Shown here piece by piece: positions 1 through 7,660 of a DNA stretch of 8,347 nt. The notes beneath the pieces were generated by a model that saw only the letters and a program-made list of their open reading frames with translations, was not told the DNA's origin and did no database searches. Within the stretch, counting starts at the first letter, position 1, and every line of letters begins with the position of its first letter. The position numbers and the translations under genes were made by a program. Location: assembly GCA_902492545.1 (NCBI GenBank), contig CABULX010000097.1, positions 1 through 8,347 of the forward strand. Reading direction: 5' to 3'. The stretch is from an uncultured Collinsella sp. Lineage in GTDB: Bacteria > Actinomycetota > Coriobacteriia > Coriobacteriales > Coriobacteriaceae.

Positions 1-1
1 A

Positions 2-26
2 CGGAGAGCACATTAAGTGCTCTCCG
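2..26. other. Perfect 10-bp inverted repeat, function unknown
   Basis: Bases 2-11 (CGGAGAGCAC) pair perfectly with 17-26 (GTGCTCTCCG) around a 5-nt ATTAA loop. No T-tract follows on the plus strand. On the minus strand the tail would lie outside the window, so a terminator cannot be confirmed. It lies beyond the metK terminator and probably belongs to whatever gene lies to the left. The rest of 27-168 shows no convincing gene or known RNA. One plus-strand frame is open from base 3 to about base 110, so a gene tail there is possible but unsupported. Confidence 0.5.
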
Positions 27-168
27 GCTCGTGCGGAACTCGCGATCGACCTTATGCCCCGCCCCTCGGGACTAAGGATACATGGTTGGGATTGCTAGAT
101 GGCAAAATTCATTAGCTAGGGACGCAGCGTAGGCTCATATCGAAGCATCTTCACCACCGGATTAATAA

Positions 169-202
169 AAAAGAAGCACCGCTTGGGGGCGGTACTTCTT
201 TT
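169..202 (-). terminator. Rho-independent terminator of metK
   Basis: The stem is 169-182 with 189-202 (14 pairs) around a 6-nt loop. On the minus strand it is followed by a T-rich tail (TTTTTTATTA, complement of 161-170). The one non-Watson-Crick position (177/194) is a tolerated G·U wobble in the minus-strand RNA but a C·A mismatch in plus-strand RNA. This indicates that it evolved to act on metK transcripts. It begins about 38 nt after the metK stop codon. Confidence 0.85.
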
Positions 203-239
203 GAAAGCGCATGCGTGTTGTGACCTTAGCGGCTCTTAA

Positions 240-1520
<1,281 letters not shown>

Positions 1521-1532
1521 GATAGTCCTTTC

Positions 1533-1570
1533 AAAAAACGTGTCCCGGCGACCGTTACCATTCCGCCAGG
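1533..1570 (-). promoter_or_regulatory. metK leader hairpin with U-tract, possible attenuator
   Basis: In the minus-strand transcript a 7-bp stem (CCUGGCG, 1564-1570, with CGCCGGG, 1544-1550, one G·U pair) closes a 13-nt loop. Five bases later comes a run of six U (1533-1538), directly before the AAAGGA ribosome-binding site. An alternative outer pairing joins GUGCCC (1583-1588) with GGGACAC (1540-1546), leaving one bulged A, and competes for the GGG. Two competing pairings beside a U-tract suggest transcriptional or translational control. The 5-nt gap between stem and U-tract makes it a weak classical terminator. I do not recognise it as a known SAM riboswitch class. Confidence 0.35.
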
Positions 1571-1588
1571 CTCTCTATGCAAGGGCAC

Positions 1589-1594
1589 ATCATA
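1589..1594 (-). promoter_or_regulatory. Possible metK -10 element
   Basis: The minus strand reads TATGAT here, five of six matches to the sigma-70 -10 consensus, about 70 nt before the metK start codon. I see no good -35 hexamer at the right distance. If used, transcription would start near 1582 and the leader hairpin would lie fully inside the mRNA. Confidence 0.3.
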
Positions 1595-1634
1595 GCGCGT
1601 AAATCAAACATTCACACCCTTTCCGCACCGAGGC

Positions 1635-1754
1635 ATTGGTTAGCTAATTTGGGACGGGGCTTTTTTAGCTACCCAATCCGGAGTCTTCGGAGCCTAAGAC
1701 CAATCTCGATATAGGGTAGCTAAAAAAGCCCCGTCCCAAAATTAGCTACCCAAT
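1635..1754. repeat. Inverted pair of 43/44-nt modules forming a long hairpin
   Basis: Module A (1635-1677) and the reverse complement of module B (1711-1754) are the same sequence apart from two substitutions and one inserted T. Both share the core GGGACGGGGCTTTTTT. The inner part (1648-1674 with 1714-1740) gives 27 uninterrupted pairs, extended outward by imperfect pairing. The 33-nt spacer (1678-1710) holds its own small hairpin (TCCGGA/TTCGGA around GTC, overlapping by one base). Each module is also bounded by its own 12-bp imperfect terminal inverted repeats of the type ATTGGGTAGCTA / TAGCTACCCAAT. The T-run is inside the stem and not after it, so it is not a normal intrinsic terminator. 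It resembles a small non-coding mobile or dispersed intergenic repeat. No target-site duplication is obvious in the flanks. Confidence 0.85.
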
Positions 1755-1771
1755 GACTGGGTCGGTGCCCT

Positions 1772-1802
1772 TTGTGCGGAGGTTGCTTTGATGCTTTATA
1801 CT
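1772..1802 (+). promoter_or_regulatory. Candidate gltX promoter
   Basis: TATACT at 1797-1802 matches five of six -10 consensus bases. The best -35 candidate is a weak TTGTGC at 1772-1777, 19 bases upstream. An alternative reading takes TTTATA (1795-1800) as the -10, with an upstream TG at 1792-1793 and 17-bp spacing. Transcription would start near 1809, downstream of the inverted-repeat element, leaving that element out of the gltX mRNA. Confidence 0.4.
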
Positions 1803-1830
1803 GGTGCGGTTAGACATCCATCCTGCAATC

Positions 1831-1836
1831 GAGGAG
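1831..1836 (+). promoter_or_regulatory. Ribosome-binding site that sets the gltX start
   Basis: GAGGAG lies six bases before the ATG at 1843. This favours that ATG over the in-frame GTG at 1804, which has no ribosome-binding site and sits directly against the likely -10 element. Confidence 0.75.
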
Positions 1837-1842
1837 ATTTCC

Positions 1843-3318
1843 ATGGCATCAGACGTTCGCGTCCGCTTTGCACCCTCACCGACGGGCAAGCTGCACATTG
1901 GCGGCGCCCGCACCGCTATCTATAACTGGGCTTTCGCCCGTGCAAACGGCGGCACGTTCATCCTGCGCATCGACGACACCGACCCCACCCGCTCTACCGA
2001 CGAGAACACGCAGATCATCCTGCGCGCCATGCGTTGGCTGGGCCTGGACTGGGACGAGGGTCCCGAGGTGGGCGGCGATTTTGGCCCCTACGCCCAGACC
2101 GAGCGCCTGGACCTGTACAAGCAGGCCGCCCAGAAGCTTTGGGACGAGGGCAAGGCCTATCCCTGCTTCTGCACCAAGGAGCAGCTCGACGCCGACCGCA
2201 AGGCCGCGCAGGAGCGCAAGGACCCCTTCCAGGGCTATCAGCGCCGTTGCCGCAATCTTGATCCCGAGGAGGCCCGCCGTCGCATCGAGGCCGGCGAGTC
2301 CTACGTCCTTCGCATCAAGGTGCCCGAGGACCGCGGCGACGTCGTTATCCACGATGCCGTCCACGGCGAGGTGACCTTCGATGCCAAGGAGCTCGACGAC
2401 TTTGTCATCTTCCGCTCCGATGGCACGCCCACGTATAACTTTGCGACCGTCGTCGACGACGCCATGATGAAGATCACCCATATCATCCGTGGCGACGACC
2501 ACCTGTCGAACACCCCGCGTCAGGTCATGGTCTACGAGGCCCTCGGCGCGCCCGTGCCTACGTTCGCCCACATCTCCATGATCCTGGGCGCCGACGGCAA
2601 GAAGCTCTCCAAGCGCCACGGCGCCACCTCGGTGGAGGAGTACCGCGACGCCGGCTACCTGTCCGACGCCTTCGTCAACTACCTGGCGTTGCTCGGCTGG
2701 TCGCTCGACGGCGAGACTACAATCATCCCGCGCGATGTTCTGGCCAGTAAGTTTTCGCTCGACCGCATCTCCAAGAACCCGGCGACCTTCGACCCCAAGA
2801 AGCTCGACTGGGTCAATGCCGAGTACATCAACGGCATGACCGATGCCCAGTTTGCCGACGAGATCATGGTCCCCGAGCTGCACGAGGCGGGCCTCATCGA
2901 GGGCAACGTCGAGTACGGCGAGGACTGGATCGACGCGCTTGCCGCTATCGTCAAGCCGCGCACTAAGATGCCGGCCGACGCCGTGACCGTCGCCGCTCCC
3001 ATCTTTGCCACGGCCGAGACGCTCGAGTATGACGAGAAATCCGTCAACAAGGGCCTGGCCAAGGAGGGCATGGGTGCCATTCTGGATGCCGCCAAGGCCG
3101 CGCTCGAGGGTGTGGACGAGTGGACGGCTGCCAATATCGACGCTGCGCTTGAGCCGTTGCCCGAGCAGATGGACCTTAAGAAGCGCGTGGTGTTCCAGGC
3201 CGTGCGCGTCGCCGTTTGCGGCAACATGGTGAGCCCTCCGCTGGGCGAGACCATGGCGCTCGTCGGCCGCGACGACTGCCTGGCGCGCATCGATCGCGCC
3301 CGCACGATGGCGCTGTAA
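1843..3318 (+). CDS. gltX: Glutamyl-tRNA synthetase
   Basis: This class I aminoacyl-tRNA synthetase attaches glutamate to tRNA(Glu) in the cytoplasm using ATP. The 491-residue product opens with the family signature RFAPSPTGKLHIGGARTA, in which HIGG (residues 18-21) is the HIGH-type motif. KLSKR (254-258) is the KMSKS-type loop. A CxC pair at 108/110 with Y132 and C136 resembles the zinc-binding motif of some bacterial GluRS. The C-terminal third corresponds to the anticodon-binding region, ending in the family-typical ALVGRDDCLARI segment. I chose the ATG at 1843 because of the GAGGAG upstream and because the protein then begins right at the conserved domain. Whether it also charges tRNA(Gln), as in bacteria that rely on GatCAB, cannot be told from this window. 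Codons are strongly C-ending. The gene appears to be its own transcription unit, with a terminator after it. Confidence 0.97.
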   Translation: MASDVRVRFAPSPTGKLHIGGARTAIYNWAFARANGGTFILRIDDTDPTRSTDENTQIILRAMRWLGLDWDEGPEVGGDFGPYAQTERLDLYKQAAQKLWDEGKAYPCFCTKEQLDADRKAAQERKDPFQGYQRRCRNLDPEEARRRIEAGESYVLRIKVPEDRGDVVIHDAVHGEVTFDAKELDDFVIFRSDGTPTYNFATVVDDAMMKITHIIRGDDHLSNTPRQVMVYEALGAPVPTFAHISMILGADGKKLSKRHGATSVEEYRDAGYLSDAFVNYLALLGWSLDGETTIIPRDVLASKFSLDRISKNPATFDPKKLDWVNAEYINGMTDAQFADEIMVPELHEAGLIEGNVEYGEDWIDALAAIVKPRTKMPADAVTVAAPIFATAETLEYDEKSVNKGLAKEGMGAILDAAKAALEGVDEWTAANIDAALEPLPEQMDLKKRVVFQAVRVAVCGNMVSPPLGETMALVGRDDCLARIDRARTMAL

Positions 3319-3341
3319 TCGCTGCGCAAACGTTTGTATCC

Positions 3342-3374
3342 GAGCCCCGTTCACCTCGAGCGGGGCTCTTGTTT
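3342..3374 (+). terminator. Likely terminator after gltX
   Basis: GAGCCCCG (3342-3349) pairs perfectly with CGGGGCTC (3361-3368) around an 11-nt loop, followed by TTGTTT (3369-3374). The stem is strong but the T-tract is interrupted by a G. It lies 23 nt after the gltX stop and before the priA ribosome-binding site, so some read-through into priA is possible. Confidence 0.7.
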
Positions 3375-3390
3375 CTGTAGACGTATGGGA

Positions 3391-3399
3391 TAGGAGGTG
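3391..3399 (+). promoter_or_regulatory. Strong priA ribosome-binding site
   Basis: TAGGAGGTG is a near-perfect anti-16S match, eight bases before the ATG at 3408. It fixes the priA start, so the unusual N-terminal peptide of PriA is very likely translated. Confidence 0.85.
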
Positions 3400-3407
3400 C
3401 TGGGGCC

Positions 3408-5861
3408 ATGGCTGAGCAACTTTCGCTGTTTGGTTCGCCTGAACCCGAGCGGGCTCCGGTGAAGCCTGTGCCTGCCGCTGCCTCGGCTCAGCCTAAGCCT
3501 GCACCCGAACCCGTCACCGCCTATGCGAGCGTGGTCCTCGACATCCCGACGCGTGCGCTGTCCGAGCCGTTTGCTTATGGCATTCCCCGGTCCTTTGCCA
3601 ACGAGGCGCAGATCGGATCCACGGTCCTGGTCCACTTTGGTAACCGTGCGGCCGCGGGCTATATCGTCGACATTGCGCCTGATCTGGGCGACCTGCAGGG
3701 CAACAACGCCCTCGAACCCGCGCGCATTAAAGCCATCGAGGCTATCCTCAGCAAACCGCTCTTTACCGCCGAGGCTGCCCGCATCGCGCGCTGGATGAGC
3801 CGTGAGTATGTTGCGACGCTTACCGAGTGCCTGCGCCTGTTCTTGCCCCCGGGCGGCAGCCCGCGTGTGGTCAAGGGCGACGACGGCGTGTGGACAGTTG
3901 TGCGCCCCGCCGTCAAGCCTATCCAAAACCGCTGGGTCATGCTCACGCCCGAGGGTTTCGACTATACGCCGCCCAGGACTGCTGTCCGCCAGCGTCAGCT
4001 CATCGAGGCGCTCCAGTGCGGGCCGGTCACGACGCGCGACCTCAACCTTCTCTACAACAGTATGTCGGCGACCATTAAGGCGCTCGAAAAACGCGGCGTC
4101 GTGGTGGTGGAAGAGCGGCGTGCGTGGCGCGGCTGCATCGAGCAGACCACGCTGTCCTCGGCAAACGGTAAGGCGCCGGTCTCCCTTACCAACGGCCAGC
4201 AACAGGCACTCGCGCAGATTGAGCGCGCCCGTCTGGACGCTCATGGCGACGTGGTGCTGGTCGACGGCGTCACCGGCTCCGGCAAAACCGAGGTCTACCT
4301 CTCCGCCATTGAGCGCGTACTCGCAGCCGGCCGCTCAGCCTGCGTGCTTGTGCCCGAGATCTCGCTGACGGCCCAGACCGTCGGCCGTTTCCGCTCGCGC
4401 TTTGGCGAAACGGTTGCGGTCTTCCACTCGCGCCTTTCGGCCGGTGAACGCTTGGACCAATGGGATATGGTCGCCAGCGGTGCCGCGCGCGTGGTCGTGG
4501 GCGCCCGCTCGGCGCTCTTTTGCCCGCTCAGCGACTTGGGCCTTATCATCATCGACGAGGAGCACGAGACCAGTTACAAGCAGGGTTCCAGCCCGCGCTA
4601 CTATGCGCGCGAAGTGGCGGCCGAGATGGCGCGTCGCTATCGCTGCCCGCTCGTGCTGGGCTCGGCCACGCCTTCTGCCGAGGCCCTCGATCGCTGCCGC
4701 CGCGGCACGTATAACGGTGTCACCTGGACGCGCGTCGAGATGCCCGAGCGCCCGGGACACGCCGTGCTGCCGACTGTCCTCATTGCCGACCTGCGCCGCG
4801 AGTTCTCGCATGGCAGCCGCTCCATGTTCTCTAAACCGCTGATGGAAGGCCTGGAGCGTGTGGTCGAGCGCCGCGAAAAGGCCGTGCTGCTGCATAACCG
4901 CCGTGGCTTTGCGCCGTTCTTGATGTGCCGCGAGTGCGGATGCGTCCCCACCTGCAATCACTGCTCCACCGCGCTTACGTATCACGAGCGCACGCACACG
5001 CTTCAATGTCACACCTGCGGTTCGTCTTGGCGCGTGCAGCCGTATCCTGCGCGCACGAGTCGCTGCCCCAAGTGCGGCAGCCGTTACCTGGCAAAAATGG
5101 GTCTGGGCACTCAGCAGATCGAGGACGCACTGCACCAGATGTTGCCCGAGGACGTCGCCATTATTCGCATGGATGCCGATTCCACGCGCGGCAAGGATGC
5201 ACACAAAAAGCTGCTCGAGCAGTTCGATGCCGCCGATTGCGCCGTGTTGCTGGGCACCCAAATGATCGCAAAGGGTCTCGACTTTCCCGAGGTCACGCTC
5301 GTAGGCGTGGTCAATGCCGACTTCGCCCTCAAGCTGCCCGACTTTCGCGCAGGGGAGCGCGCCTACGACCTGCTGGAACAGGTGGCGGGCCGTGCCGGTC
5401 GCGGCGATCGCCCCGGTGAGGTCATCATCCAGACCTATCTGCCCGAGGACCCGGTCATTCGCGCCGTCGCCGAGCACGACCGTTCGATCTTTACCGACTA
5501 CGACCTGGACCAGCGCCGCGACGCCCTGTATCCGCCGTTTGTTCGCCTGGTTAACATTTTGGTGTGGTCGGCGAACCGAGACGAAGCGCAAGACTACATC
5601 GGTCGCATCGCGAAACTCCTCAAGCGCCGCTGGCATGTCGCCGCTCCCGACTTTTTGAGGGCGGGGAGTGCTGCGCCGCAGGTGCTGGGCCCTGCTTCGT
5701 GTGTAATCGAGAGAGCCAAGGACCGTTATCGCTATCACCTGCTTGTGAAGTCGCCCGTGGGGTACCATGTCTCTGATGATATCGACGCCTGCCTCAAAGA
5801 GGTGGGCTCTGTGCGCGGCGTGAGCGTGAGCGTTGACGTCGATGCTTATGATTTGATGTAA
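3408..5861 (+). CDS. priA: Primosomal protein N', replication restart helicase
   Basis: PriA is a 3'-to-5' superfamily 2 DNA helicase that recognises abandoned replication forks and starts reloading of the replicative helicase. The 817-residue product (E. coli PriA: 732) has a Pro/Ala-rich N-terminal extension (about 10-38), then the PriA DNA-binding domain. Helicase motif I is GVTGSGKT (287-294) and motif II is DEEH (383-386). Four CxxC pairs (C507/C510, C516/C519, C534/C537, C553/C556) form the two zinc sites inserted in the helicase core. The later helicase motifs include GTQMIAKGLDF and QVAGRAGRG, and a C-terminal domain follows. The third-to-fourth CxxC spacer is 15 residues, against 9 in E. 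coli. Residues 4-8 read QLSLF, the consensus sliding-clamp-binding pentapeptide. The start is fixed by a near-perfect ribosome-binding site. The gene heads the priA-def-fmt-rsmB series. Confidence 0.97.
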   Translation: MAEQLSLFGSPEPERAPVKPVPAAASAQPKPAPEPVTAYASVVLDIPTRALSEPFAYGIPRSFANEAQIGSTVLVHFGNRAAAGYIVDIAPDLGDLQGNNALEPARIKAIEAILSKPLFTAEAARIARWMSREYVATLTECLRLFLPPGGSPRVVKGDDGVWTVVRPAVKPIQNRWVMLTPEGFDYTPPRTAVRQRQLIEALQCGPVTTRDLNLLYNSMSATIKALEKRGVVVVEERRAWRGCIEQTTLSSANGKAPVSLTNGQQQALAQIERARLDAHGDVVLVDGVTGSGKTEVYLSAIERVLAAGRSACVLVPEISLTAQTVGRFRSRFGETVAVFHSRLSAGERLDQWDMVASGAARVVVGARSALFCPLSDLGLIIIDEEHETSYKQGSSPRYYAREVAAEMARRYRCPLVLGSATPSAEALDRCRRGTYNGVTWTRVEMPERPGHAVLPTVLIADLRREFSHGSRSMFSKPLMEGLERVVERREKAVLLHNRRGFAPFLMCRECGCVPTCNHCSTALTYHERTHTLQCHTCGSSWRVQPYPARTSRCPKCGSRYLAKMGLGTQQIEDALHQMLPEDVAIIRMDADSTRGKDAHKKLLEQFDAADCAVLLGTQMIAKGLDFPEVTLVGVVNADFALKLPDFRAGERAYDLLEQVAGRAGRGDRPGEVIIQTYLPEDPVIRAVAEHDRSIFTDYDLDQRRDALYPPFVRLVNILVWSANRDEAQDYIGRIAKLLKRRWHVAAPDFLRAGSAAPQVLGPASCVIERAKDRYRYHLLVKSPVGYHVSDDIDACLKEVGSVRGVSVSVDVDAYDLM

Positions 5862-5879
5862 CAACCCGAAAGGATGGCC

Positions 5880-6416
5880 ATGGAAGCCAACGGAATCGTA
5901 CTTTCGCCCGACCCTCGTCTGCGTCAGGAGTGCGCCGTCATCGAGGAGATTACCCCGGCGATCGAGGCGCTTGCCGAGAAGATGAAGAAGATGATGTTCG
6001 AGAACGGCGGCTGCGGCTTGGCCGCCCCGCAGATTGGCGAGCTCATTCAGCTTGTCACTATCGACTGCGACTACAGCGACAAGAACGACTATGACCCGTA
6101 CGTGCTCATCAACCCTGTCATTGTTGAGCAGAGCGACCATTTGGTGCCGTTTAGCGAGGGCTGCCTGTCCATCCCCGGCATTAGCTGCGAGATTGAGCGC
6201 CCCGACCACGTTGTCGTCGAGGCGTATGACCTGGACGCCAACCTGATTCGCTATGAGGCCTCGGGCGACCTGTTCTGCGTGTGCCTGCAGCACGAGATCG
6301 ATCACCTGCACGGCAACACCATGTTCGAGCGACTCAAGCCGATGCAGAGGCTCAAGGCCGTCAAGGAGTACCAGGACGCCCTGGCCCGCGGCGCTCGACC
6401 GGGCGAGACGGAGTAG
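5880..6416 (+). CDS. def: Peptide deformylase
   Basis: Peptide deformylase removes the N-terminal formyl group from new proteins, using a metal ion (usually iron), before methionine aminopeptidase acts. All three family motifs are present: GCGLAAPQIG (residues 44-53), EGCLS (93-97, with metal ligand C95) and HEIDH (138-142, giving the two His ligands and the catalytic Glu). The 178-residue length is normal. An ATG at 5874 would add two residues, but it overlaps the AAAGGA site (5869-5874). The ATG at 5880 sits five bases after that site, the same spacing as at metK, so I prefer it. It follows priA by 18 nt and is probably co-transcribed with it. Its partner Fmt is encoded next, but after an unusually large gap. 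Confidence 0.96.
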   Translation: MEANGIVLSPDPRLRQECAVIEEITPAIEALAEKMKKMMFENGGCGLAAPQIGELIQLVTIDCDYSDKNDYDPYVLINPVIVEQSDHLVPFSEGCLSIPGISCEIERPDHVVVEAYDLDANLIRYEASGDLFCVCLQHEIDHLHGNTMFERLKPMQRLKAVKEYQDALARGARPGETE

Positions 6417-6462
6417 GTTTGTCCGTCCCCGGGGCGCCCGCCTATATCTTCCCGTGCTCAAA

Positions 6463-6502
6463 CATTCTCGCTGCGCTGCGAAACTGCGCGCGGGACGAGA
6501 TG
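6463..6502. other. Imperfect hairpin downstream of def
   Basis: CATTCTCG (6463-6470) pairs with CGAGATG (6496-6502), leaving one bulged T. Inside it TGCGC (6472-6476) pairs with GCGCG (6486-6490), including one G·U pair, around a 9-nt loop. It could be part of a structured RNA or merely the 3' end of the def mRNA. Confidence 0.35.
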
Positions 6503-6599
6503 TGGGCGCTCAGCACCGGGGACTGCGTTGTTCTGGCTCGGTTCGCCCGGGTGCCGTCGGGCCAGGGAAGGGCGTCTTCGCTGATAGATGCTTTGTTGG

Positions 6600-6629
6600 A
6601 AGAGCTGCTTTTATTGCGGCTCTTTCTTT
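6600..6629 (+). terminator. Likely terminator after def
   Basis: AAGAGCTGC (6600-6608) pairs with GCGGCTCTT (6616-6624) around a 7-nt TTTTATT loop and is followed by a T-rich tail (TCTTT, then TTTT a few bases on). The single non-canonical pair is a U·G wobble on the plus strand, which fits plus-strand use. It lies 184 nt after def and 117 nt before fmt. It would separate def from fmt or act as an attenuator. Confidence 0.6.
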
Positions 6630-6740
6630 GGTTTTGGGTATATTTGTTCTTGTTGAATTGTTATTGCGGATGGGCTGGGTACTTGGCTTTCCGCTGTTAT
6701 TTGTAGCCGTCTCGGCTTTGGTTGAGAGGAGACGATCTTT

Positions 6741-7660
6741 ATGCGTATTGTGTTTATGGGTACGCCCGATTTTGCTGTGCCTTCGCTGACTTCGCTTGTT
6801 GAGGCTGGCAATGAAATTGTGCTGGTTATTACTCGTCCTGATGCTGTTCGTGGGCGTGGTAAGAAGCTTGAACCGTCTCCTGTTAAGGCCAAGGCGCTTG
6901 AGCTGGGGTTGCCGGTTGTTGAGGCTAATCGTATGACGCCGGAGGTTGTTGAGGCGCTTCAGGCTGCCCAGGCTGACATTTCTGTGTGGCTGCTTATGGT
7001 TGCATTTTGCCTGATGAGATGCTGCATATGGCGCCGCTCGGTATTGTGAATGTTCATGCGTCTTTGCTGCCTCGTTGGCGTGGGGCTGCTCCTATTCAGC
7101 GTGCGATTCTCGCTGGTGACGAGGTTGCTGGCGTTTCTATCATGCGCATTGGGCATGGCGTGGATACTGGTGCTTATTGTACTCAGGCTTCCACGTCGGT
7201 TGCCGGTAAACATGCTGAGGCGCTGACCATGGAGCTTGGTGAGCTTGGCGGCAAACTGCTTGCCGATACACTTCCTTCACTTGCCGATGGTTCGGCGGTT
7301 TGGACCGAGCAGGATGAGGCGCTCGTTACCCATGCTGCCAAGATTTCCAAGCAGGAGATGCGTCTAGATCCGCAAATGACGGCGCTTGATTGCGTGCGTC
7401 ATGTGCTGGCCTCATCCGATACCGCGCCTGCTCGTTGCATGATTGCCGGTAAGACGGTTCGTGTGCTCGATGCTGCGCCGGCTGATGTGTCGCTTGGCGA
7501 GGGCGCCGTTGACGTTAAGAACAAGCGTGTTTACCTTGGTCTTTCCGATGGCCCGGTTGAGTTGCTCGAGGTTAAGCCCGATGGCAAGCGTGCTATGGCC
7601 GCTTCCGCTTGGGCTGCCGGCCTGCAGGGTGCCGATCTTATCTGGGGTGTTTTGTCATGA
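6741..7660 (+). pseudogene. fmt: Methionyl-tRNA formyltransferase, frameshifted
   Basis: Fmt transfers a formyl group from 10-formyl-tetrahydrofolate to Met-tRNA(fMet) for translation initiation. The reading frame is broken. Residues 1-82 (MRIVFMGTPDFAVPSL onward) are in frame from 6741. The family-typical continuation VAAYGCILPDE appears one frame off from 6986. Where intact genes would read GTGGTGGCT, this sequence has GTGTGGCT, so one G appears to be missing at about 6984-6988. As written, translation ends at 7049 after 102 residues. With one base restored the protein is 306 residues, a normal length. Its catalytic residues are all present (N104, H106, D142; E. coli N106, H108, D144), as is SLLPRWRGAAPI. 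Everything else is well preserved, which suggests a sequencing or assembly error or a very recent mutation. It overlaps rsmB by four bases (ATGA). Confidence 0.93.

Larger units (their letters stand above)
6417..6740. other. 324-nt def-fmt intergenic region
   Basis: This gap interrupts a gene series that is usually tightly packed. Its left half (to about 6600) is GC-rich and rich in small palindromes, such as CCCCGGGG (6427-6434) and GGGCGCCC (6432-6439). Its right half is T/G-rich, with a terminator-like hairpin at 6600-6624. I find no convincing gene. Two frames stay open from inside def, but they have no ribosome-binding site and their hydrophobic ends simply reflect T-rich DNA. A good fmt ribosome-binding site (AGGAG, 6727-6731) ends the region. 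No clear promoter was found. Confidence 0.6.

Noticed and set aside
27..168. A tRNA or other known RNA left of metK
   Set aside because: No T-loop GTTCGA-type motif, CCA end or cloverleaf arms could be found, and nothing resembles tmRNA or RNase P RNA.
1635..1754. CRISPR array or ordinary bidirectional terminator
   Set aside because: There are only two copies, in opposite orientation, so it is not CRISPR. The T-run and A-run pair within the stem and do not follow it, unlike an intrinsic terminator.
1804..1842. GTG at 1804 as the gltX start, adding 13 residues
   Set aside because: It has no ribosome-binding site, directly abuts the likely -10 element, and extends beyond the conserved start of the protein. 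The ATG at 1843 has GAGGAG at good spacing.
1876..3354. A 492-codon open frame on the minus strand opposite gltX
   Set aside because: Shadow of gltX, caused by its codon bias; its product is a repetitive Gly/Val/Asp/Leu-rich sequence with no recognisable domain.
4335..6461. A 708-codon open frame on the minus strand opposite priA and def
   Set aside because: It is antisense to two unmistakable genes, has no family resemblance, and is a by-product of GC-rich third codon positions.
6253..6789. Open frames running out of def into the def-fmt gap, with a membrane-like hydrophobic end
   Set aside because: They begin inside def out of frame, lack a ribosome-binding site and overlap fmt. The hydrophobic stretch comes from T-rich DNA around the terminator hairpin.
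6984..7049. Programmed ribosomal frameshifting in fmt
   Set aside because: There is no X-XXY-YYZ slippery heptamer at the junction, no obvious downstream pseudoknot, and no precedent known to me in fmt. A missing base is simpler.
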